Part shown: positions 57,817 to 64,000 of the stretch, in pieces | Layout of the letters: each line of letters begins with the position of its first letter | Position numbering within the stretch: the first letter of the stretch is position 1 | Source: Tetranychus cinnabarinus | Taxonomy: Eukaryota; Arthropoda; Arachnida; Trombidiformes; Tetranychidae | DNA: 64,000 nucleotides | Reading direction: 5' to 3' | Assembly: GCA_022266195.1 (NCBI GenBank) | Contig: WHVY01000007.1 | Location: forward strand, 124,001 to 188,000 | Notes under the pieces: model-generated | Databases searched by the model: none | The model's input: the letters and a program-made list of their open reading frames with translations, nothing else | What the model was told of the DNA's origin: nothing | Translations under genes and position numbers: made by a program

Positions 57817-59885
57817 TCTTCATGGATACAGAAATCCGAAGAAACAAATTCAAAGCTCTCATAGACACAGGATCAGATGTAACAATTGTCACTAGAAGTG
57901 TGATCAATAGAATAGGACAACCTTATTCTCGGTACCAGGGACCTAGAACTGATACAGCATGTAACATTCCCATTCAACCGATAGGTCAAACAGATATAGA
58001 ACTAACATTAATTGATGATAAACAAAGAATTACCATTTCAGCAACAGTTATGATTGTCGATAGCTTACCAGCAAATATTGAGGTCTTAATCGGACAAGAT
58101 ATTTCCTGTGAAGCTGACATACAGATAGGCTGTAAAGATCGCAAAGCCTGGATCGGTTACAAAAAATTCAAAGAAGTTAGTCCAATTTATAATGATAATG
58201 ATGAAGATTCACTTCCAGAATCTTGGAATGAATCTGATCTGAGTGAAGATGAACTAATCGAAATTCAATCTACATCTCGACAACCGATCTCAGCTACTGT
58301 TGCTCAAAACGAGACAAAATACAATCTGGATGCATCTTTGCAACAAAACGAGTCTTCTTGTTTGATGATGTTGTTAAATGACTATCGACAAGTTTTCTCT
58401 TTTCCTGGTGATAAATTGGGTAAGACTCATCTTGTCCAACACAAAATTGACACTGGCAATAATGTACCAGTTCATCAACCACCCTATCGACTTTCTCCTA
58501 GCAAACGTGAATTAGCAGATACCATGATTAATGAATTAATCAAAGATGGTTTTGTGATTGAATCAAGTTCACCTTGGGCTTCACCAATTGTGATCGTTGA
58601 TAAAAAAACAGGGGATAAAAGATTCTGCGTTGACTATCGAAAGTTGAACGAACTAACGAAAAAGGATGTTTATCCTTTGCCTGACATTCAATTAGCATTA
58701 GATTGCTTACAGGGTTCACAGTACTTCAGCCTTTTAGACCTAAAAAGTGGTTATTATCAAATAGCCATGGATCCTAATGATCAAGAAAAAACTGCTTTCA
58801 TAACTCAAAACGGTCTTTTCGAATTTGTAGTTATGCCTTTTGGACTTTCTTGTGCACCAGCAACATTTCAAAGGCTTATGGATAGAGTCATCACAGGATT
58901 AAAGTATAAATTTGTACTAGTTTATATTGATGATGTTATTGTTTTCTCGAAAAACTTTGATGAACATTTAGAACACCTAAAAATCGTCTTTGAAAGACTG
59001 CGAAAAGCCAATCTGACTCTAAAGCCTTCGAAATGTTTCTTCGGACGTTCTCAAATCCTTTATCTAGGTCATATGGTGACAAGAGAAGGGCAATTTCCCG
59101 ACGAAAATAAATTAAAAGCAATCAAAAATTATTCAGTTCCATTGAACTTGACAGATGTCAGAGCTTTTGTAGCACTCTGCTCTTATTTTAGAAAATTTAT
59201 TCATGGATTTGCTCTTCTTGCCAGACCTTTGACTGCTTTAACTAAGAAAAATATCGGTTTCCAATGGGGAGAAGAACAGCAAATGGCATTTGAAACTCTA
59301 AGAGACAAAATGATTAATCCGCCTTTGTTGGTTCATTACGACCCTAATTTACTAACCCAACTACGCTGTGATGCTAGTCATTATGGTGTTGGTGCAATTA
59401 TTTTACAGGAACACGATAAACAATGGAAACCTGTGGCCTTTGCGAGCCGACTTCTTCCTGGCCCAGAATTGAATTATGCCATCAGTGATAAAGTATGTTG
59501 TGCGATAATTTATGCAGTTGATAAGTTTAGACCTTATCTAGAAGGAATTGAATTCGAAATTATTACGGATCATTGTAGTCTCTGTTTTCTCAAAACTAAG
59601 AAAAATTTACCACCCAGACTGTTAAGATACTCTTTACTCTTACAAGAATTCACCTTTAAAATTATCTACAAATCAGGAAAACATCACAAAGATTGTGATT
59701 CCTTATCACGTTACCCGAATATCGAAGACAATGCAGAAATCGAAATAGATGATGATGAAAGACTGTTTGCGTTTCTTACAATGCATAATATGAAATTTGA
59801 TAATCAAATGAGACTTGAACAAGAAAACGATCCGTACATTAGGAGTTTAAAGTGTGAAATCGAAAACAAAACATTAAAACCTTAA
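57813..59885 (+). CDS. pol: R3 protease, reverse transcriptase, RNase H, 690 aa
   Basis: Protease KALIDTGSDVTIVT (DTGS about residues 18-21) and VLIGQDI; RT with FCVDYRKLN, LLDLKSGYYQIAMD, VVMPFGLSCAPATFQ and VYIDDVIVFS (about 369-378); RNase H with LRCDASHYGVGAIILQ, FASRLLPGPELNYAISDK and ITDHCSLCFLK. It stops at TAA 59883-59885, before the integrase; the following frame (from 59882) continues at once with the integrase N-terminus, so a one-base change near 59880 split pol. The frame has no ATG at its overlap with gag, in line with frameshift expression. Confidence 0.88.
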   Translation: MIFMDTEIRRNKFKALIDTGSDVTIVTRSVINRIGQPYSRYQGPRTDTACNIPIQPIGQTDIELTLIDDKQRITISATVMIVDSLPANIEVLIGQDISCEADIQIGCKDRKAWIGYKKFKEVSPIYNDNDEDSLPESWNESDLSEDELIEIQSTSRQPISATVAQNETKYNLDASLQQNESSCLMMLLNDYRQVFSFPGDKLGKTHLVQHKIDTGNNVPVHQPPYRLSPSKRELADTMINELIKDGFVIESSSPWASPIVIVDKKTGDKRFCVDYRKLNELTKKDVYPLPDIQLALDCLQGSQYFSLLDLKSGYYQIAMDPNDQEKTAFITQNGLFEFVVMPFGLSCAPATFQRLMDRVITGLKYKFVLVYIDDVIVFSKNFDEHLEHLKIVFERLRKANLTLKPSKCFFGRSQILYLGHMVTREGQFPDENKLKAIKNYSVPLNLTDVRAFVALCSYFRKFIHGFALLARPLTALTKKNIGFQWGEEQQMAFETLRDKMINPPLLVHYDPNLLTQLRCDASHYGVGAIILQEHDKQWKPVAFASRLLPGPELNYAISDKVCCAIIYAVDKFRPYLEGIEFEIITDHCSLCFLKTKKNLPPRLLRYSLLLQEFTFKIIYKSGKHHKDCDSLSRYPNIEDNAEIEIDDDERLFAFLTMHNMKFDNQMRLEQENDPYIRSLKCEIENKTLKP

Positions 59886-62800
59886 GAACACAGAGAAAAT
59901 TAGATCGATACAAAATTGAGGAAGGGATAGTTTATCGTATCGTTAAACGACCTTACGAAACAAGTTGGAACATAGTTGTTCCTCTGAAGTGTCGACAAGA
60001 CATAATCAGAGCACATCATGATGATATTCTTTCAGGACATTCAGGTTTTCAGAAAACCTATGAAAGGATAACATCTAAATATTATTGGCCAAAGATGACA
60101 ACACACATTAATGACTATGTCAAACGATGTGCGATTTGTCAAACCAATAAGAAAGGACCAGCAAAATTAGAAGCTCCGCTTCAATCTATAACCACTTCCC
60201 ATCCTTTCGAAAAACTAGGAATAGATCTAGTTGGTCCTTTACCCATCTCAAAAGGAAAACAATACATAATCGTTGCAACCGATTATTTCACTAGCTGGGC
60301 TGAAACACGTGCAGTGAGTGATCAAAAATCCACAACAGTTGCCAAATTCCTCATTGAAAAAATCATGTCACAACATGGTTGTCCCAAAATCCTAATCAGC
60401 TATCAAGGAAGAAACTTTATTTCTAAACTAATTAAGGAAGTAAATTTCTTCTTCAAAACTGAACATTTCCTCTCCTCTCCTTACCATCCTCAAACAAATG
60501 GTCTTGTTGAAAAAACAAACCAAACGTTATGTAAAATGATCAGCCACTATGTGAAAGATCAAGAAAATTGGCATATTGTCTTGCCTATGATAACCTTTGC
60601 CTACAACACTTCTAACAACACAAGCACTAAAGCATCGCCTTTTTATCTATTGTATGGTCGAGAACCAAAGCTCCCGATAGATGTTGCAGTCGAAAGAAAC
60701 AATCAACATACACCACCAATGTCCCTCAATAAATACGTCGCCTTCATTGAAGAACAATGGCCAGCAATTCGAGAAATGGCTATGAATCACGCTCAAACAG
60801 CAAAAGAAAGTCAAAAGTATCAGCATGACCAAGACAAAGAATTCAAGGTATTTGAAAAAGGTGATTCGGTTCTTCTCAAAAATGATTTTAGAGAAACGAA
60901 GTTCTCACCACTATTTAAAGGCCCTTACGTTGTGGAAAAACGAATAGGTGAAACCACTTATGTTTTGAAGAATCCTGGAGGTAAAGGTGAACTGAAGAAA
61001 GCTCACATCAACAGGTTAAAAAAGTATTTTGAACCTGTGGAGGTAACAACAACTAAAAGACGCCAAAGGAAAATTTCCGGTAATCCACGAGATAACAAAA
61101 AGAATCAACAAGTTGAGCTACAGAAACCTTCAACATCTTCTGTTACTAACCTTCTTTTTTTCATGGTAATTTTGAGTATTTTACCAACGTTGAACGCCTT
61201 CACTAAAGCACCATTTATCACTTGGAGAACCAGTGATAAACCAATAGTCCTTGGGCTGATTAACCATAATATTCTAATTGCTATGAAATCACCTTGTCCA
61301 ATTATAACAAGAACCAAAAGAGAGACAACTAATAAGCTTCTTACTTGCGATCCTACAGATAAACAAACGGATGATCTTTGTTACTTTATAGATGAGGAAA
61401 GTAATGATATTGTAGCTCAAGGTAGAAAAGTCAACCTCACCAAATTCACAGTTCTTCATGGTGAAGATCGAGGAAAAACATGTCACATCAACGATTGTAG
61501 AGCTGATGACAGTCCGTGCAATTGTCCACCAGTAAAATGTCCTGAAATGAATTATACTGAAAAAGTTTGTCCTGAAGTAAATTGTCCTACAAAAGTTTGT
61601 CCTGAAGTAAATTGTCCTGCAGCAGTTTGTCCTGAAGTGAATTGTCCTGTATGTCAAACATACCAGTCTTGTCCAGTAGCATTTTCTAATGATGATTGGA
61701 TCACAGATTTCAACAAATTACAATTAGTTACTAACCAAGTCTGTACTCAAACTACTGAAGATATGGTTTATAAAACTTTAAAACAACTATGTTCGAGTAA
61801 ACCAAGAAAAAAGAGAGCACTGCCTTTATTAGCCTTGGGTCTTTTTATTGGTGTGACCACAATCGTTGGAGTACTAAACCAAGCCTTACCTGCTTACAAT
61901 CTTTATACCAATATACAACAAGATGAAGAAATTGCGAGCCTTTGGGTTAAATTAGAGAATCAATTCAACAATGATAAAGTCATTGTAGAAGCTCTGAAAA
62001 ATTTAACTGACAATCAACAAAAAATTGCAAGAGAAATGAAAAATATGAGACAAAGGGTTGATAATTATTTTAAGTATTCACCTTTAAGTATTTTGACTAC
62101 TTCAAAAACTATGATGGAACTTTCAGCAATGAAGCAAAAACTGGAAATAATGGAACCAGATATTCGCAAGAAGAAATTGAATCAAAATCTATTAAAAATG
62201 TTTAACGTGCAATTGCCATGTGGAGATTCCTGTCCAGCTGATCTAGCTAAAAATTTCACTTGTGAATTTGATGATTCTAATTCTGCAATCCGTAAACTCA
62301 AGCTGACATTTGAATCTGCTGTAATCGACCAAAACAAAACCATTTATAAAGCTGACCCTTTTCGGCTTTATGAATTCAATGGAAGCCATTATTGTAGTAA
62401 AACATACATTGGTCCAAAGTATGTCATTTGGCGTGACACACTGATTTGTCCTTTTGAAAAAGAAGACGTTGAAAACACTGAAAGTACTATTTTGACTCCA
62501 GTAGACGAAGATTGTGTTACAACTGAAAATACTGACTTAAAAGATTACTGGCAAACTGGTAATTGCGTTGAAAATTTAAAGAAAGCGGATATTCAAATTA
62601 AAATTTCCAAAGACGAACTTTACATTTACTGTTTTAAAGAAAATATAACAGTATTTGGAATCACAAAGCCATGTCCTATTTAGACTTTTCGACTATCAAG
62701 AGATGTCAGTTTTAAAATTGGTAAACGAGTATATGACGTAAAGACATCCTCAATGACAGTAAACGCATTTGAAACTCTAAAAATCAATTTAATGCTTGAT

Positions 62801-63100
62801 TCCGAAATCAATGATTTTAATCTGAAACCTGTTTCAGTAAACCTCACGACCCTTGATGTTATGTCACATATAAAACGAATTTCATCCCAGTCTTCTTATA
62901 TGTACATTATGATAGTAATCATCGTTTTAATACTATTAGTAATTTTGGTTTACTGTTTACGCAAATGTAAAAGACCTCGATATCTGGAATACATACCACC
63001 TCGACCAAGAGAAAATAAACAATTCATCGGTTTGATATCTACTATCCCGTCAACAAAAAGAAAGAGACCAAGGGACTATCGTGTTGATCATTTATACTAA
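59882..63100 (+). pseudogene. env: R3 integrase fused to Env, catalytic Asp changed, TAG in env
   Basis: The frame starts with RKLDRYKIEEGIVYRIV and the HHCC finger (SGHSGFQKTYERI to CAICQ). Integrase core: GIDLVGPLP is kept, but the second Asp is Tyr (codon 60401-60403, SYQGRNF against SDQGRNF in R1 and R2); LVEKTNQ is kept. Env follows in the same frame: leader LLFFMVILSILPTLNA, a Cys-rich repeat (CPEVNCP), a RKKR site followed by ALPLLALGLFIGVTTIVGVL, then coiled and Cys-rich parts. TAG at 62681-62683 cuts the frame; it continues in phase to 63100 with the anchor YIMIVIIVLILLVILVYCL and a basic tail. As it stands both integrase and full Env are inactive. Confidence 0.85.
61555..61650 (+). 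repeat. 30-bp in-frame repeat in R3 env, 3 copies
   Basis: The 10-residue unit K/A-V-C-P-E-V-N-C-P-x is repeated three times (codons at about 61560-61649), preceded and followed by related C-P pairs. DNA copies differ by a few bases. It adds regularly spaced Cys to the outer part of Env. Confidence 0.8.
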
Positions 63101-63154
63101 TGGATTTATTACGCTAATCAAAAGAGAGACCTTTTGAAGCTGGGCCGGGGGAAA

Positions 63155-63429
63155 TGCAAAAAACAAACGCATCTGCACCTTAAATAAATAATAATAGTTT
63201 TATTGTTCTTGTTATTTTGTTACAACCTTTTCATGTTATTGACATAGATGTATCTCGAATATTGTTATCTTGTATCAATCAATAATTACACAGATGTGTC
63301 TCGAATTGAAACAATGTTTACTCTTAAATGAGTATAAAAACGAACTGTTTTAAAATTAAATTTATCATTAAAGTAATGGTTTCAATCTACTAACATCTCT
63401 AGTCTTTACCATCAACTTTATTTTGATCA
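63155..63429 (+). repeat. R3 3' LTR, 275 bp
   Basis: Appears identical to the 5' LTR. It is preceded by GGGCCGGGGGAAA, a plausible polypurine tract. Confidence 0.94.
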
Positions 63430-63892
63430 CTATGTTAGTTGCAATCGATTGGTCTCTAGGATTTTTGAACAGAACAATATATTGTGTATTCAAGGAAATG
63501 TTCCGACTTTCATTTCCTCTCATAAAAAAGTTTTGTACTAATAGAATTATTGATAGATTTCTATGGTGGGAACCCTTCGTAAAAATTTCTGATATTGTCT
63601 TTGATGCTGCTGCTTCATGCATCAAATCATCTATAATTATCCATTGAGGAGTGGTTCCATCAAGCATATTCATTAAATTATCAGGTAATCCTTTCACGAA
63701 ATTAACAGATTTTATTGTAGAAAATAAACTCTGCCACTCTCCATAAAAGTAAGTGATATTTGTAGGTGATGGTTTACAAACACGAATTTTGTTCTGTATT
63801 AACTTTTTTATCCAGTAAGTCTTACCAGAGCCGGTTGGTCCCGAAACCAACATTGTGAAAGGATGCTGTAAATACACAGAGTAAAGCTTCAT
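63430..63892 (-). pseudogene. Polinton 2 packaging ATPase, 5' part
   Basis: MKLYSVYLQHPFTMLVSGPTGSGKTYWIKKLI holds Walker A; IIIDDLMHEA is Walker B; NFFMRGNESRNISLNTQYIVLFKNPRDQSIA matches Polinton 1. The frame is intact to the R3 insertion point at 63430 and then reads into the LTR. ATG 63892-63890 is preceded by TGTATAAG 42 bp upstream, as in Polinton 1. Confidence 0.9.
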
Positions 63893-63926
63893 AATGATTT
63901 TTTATTCAATTAACAAATTCATCAAT

Positions 63927-63934
63927 CTTATACA
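63927..63934 (-). promoter_or_regulatory. TGTATAAG motif upstream of Polinton 2 ATPase
   Basis: On -, TGTATAAG begins exactly 42 bp before the ATPase ATG, the same distance as in Polinton 1 (2334 to 2376). The intervening sequence is diverged, so the motif stands out as conserved. Confidence 0.65.
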
Positions 63935-64000
63935 GTTTTAGTGGTATTTTGAACAAATTTCTGCATATAATGAACAACTGATGATGAACATTTTGCATTA
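63928..64000 (-). pseudogene. 3' end of a gene before Polinton 2 ATPase, possibly TBP-like
   Basis: A frame on - enters from the right edge and ends in TAA at 63928-63930, inside the TGTATAAG motif. The visible 23 residues include AKCSSSVVHYMQKFV. In Polinton 1 the gene in this place is the TBP-like gene, whose last part has ITGAKSMKQLFESHLQF; an AK followed by a helix of similar length could be the same region. The piece is too short for a firm call and may belong to another gene. Confidence 0.3.

Larger units (their letters stand above)
56042..63429 (+). mobile_element. LTR retroelement R3 (Ty3/gypsy type with env), inserted in Polinton 2 ATPase gene
   Basis: Two 275-bp LTRs (56042-56316 and 63155-63429), TG...CA, identical by eye, with a 4-bp duplication CTAT (56038-56041, 63430-63433). 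Order: LTR, tRNA-Arg-type primer site, leader, gag, protease-RT-RNase H, integrase-Env, LTR. Total 7388 bp. No extra ORF like those of R1 and R2. Breaks: a frameshift near 59882, a Tyr for a catalytic Asp in integrase, and a TAG in env. The nesting order is clear: Polinton 2 entered channel gene K, R3 entered Polinton 2. Confidence 0.94.
49664..64000 (-). mobile_element. Polinton/Maverick element 2, decayed, with nested retroelement R3; right end outside window
   Basis: Homologues of the Polinton 1 genes follow on - from right to left: (possible TBP end), ATPase, pX-like, unknown, integrase, structural protein, glycine-rich protein, capsid, protease; a polB fragment lies at the left end on +. 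Many frameshifts and stops are present. The left end, read inward on +, is AGAGTAGTAAAAAAAAGAG, next to channel gene K. R3 splits the ATPase gene. polB is thus at the opposite end and in the opposite orientation compared with Polinton 1. Promoter-like octamers are kept at ATPase and pX-like genes. Confidence 0.88.

Overview
The window looks like an AT-rich arthropod genome. A mite, perhaps a spider mite, is my inference: those genomes carry very large families of short, intronless DEG/ENaC-type channel genes, and about eleven such genes, whole or broken, lie here between 9.4 and 49.7 kb. No rRNA, tRNA or CRISPR was seen. The rest of the window is mobile DNA, much of it nested.

Layout. (1) 1-9442: the larger part of a Polinton/Maverick (adintovirus-like) DNA element with all genes on +: protein-primed DNA polymerase B, a 39-residue membrane peptide, a TATA-binding-protein (TBP)-like protein, packaging ATPase, pX-like core protein, an unknown protein, integrase, a coiled-coil structural protein, a glycine-rich virion protein, major capsid protein and adenain-like protease. 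Polymerase, integrase and capsid genes each carry one break. (2) 9443-22326: one DEG/ENaC gene on -, cut by an 11.6-kb LTR retroelement (R1, 10524-22138, 4-bp duplication ATAG). R1 encodes Gag, Pol, Env and an extra ORF with two zinc knuckles and a DEDDh exonuclease domain; its 5' LTR holds a fold-back MITE. (3) 23278-38442: nine DEG/ENaC genes in two sequence groups, one group on + and the other on -. (4) 39144-48460: a second LTR retroelement with env (R2, 5-bp duplication ACTCC, LTRs identical by eye). (5) 49065-49663: the 3' piece of another DEG/ENaC gene, cut by (6) a second, decayed Polinton (from about 49664 to beyond 64000). That Polinton's ATPase gene is in turn split by a third env-bearing retroelement (R3, 56042-63429, 4-bp duplication CTAT, LTRs identical by eye).

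How parts may work together. In Polinton 1 the octamer TGTATAAG occurs in each of the four true gaps between genes, 33-42 bp before the next ATG, and related copies sit at the same places in Polinton 2. Because the element also encodes a TBP-like protein, I propose that it supplies its own promoter-recognition factor; this is inference. In R1 a set of short hairpins keeps the loop (A)ATCACC while the stem sequences change in a compensatory way, mostly in non-coding RNA around gag and after env, which suggests a selected RNA (or DNA) structure. The R1 exonuclease ORF has a homologue in R2 that has lost its catalytic residues. These three observations are the best candidates for undescribed biology here.
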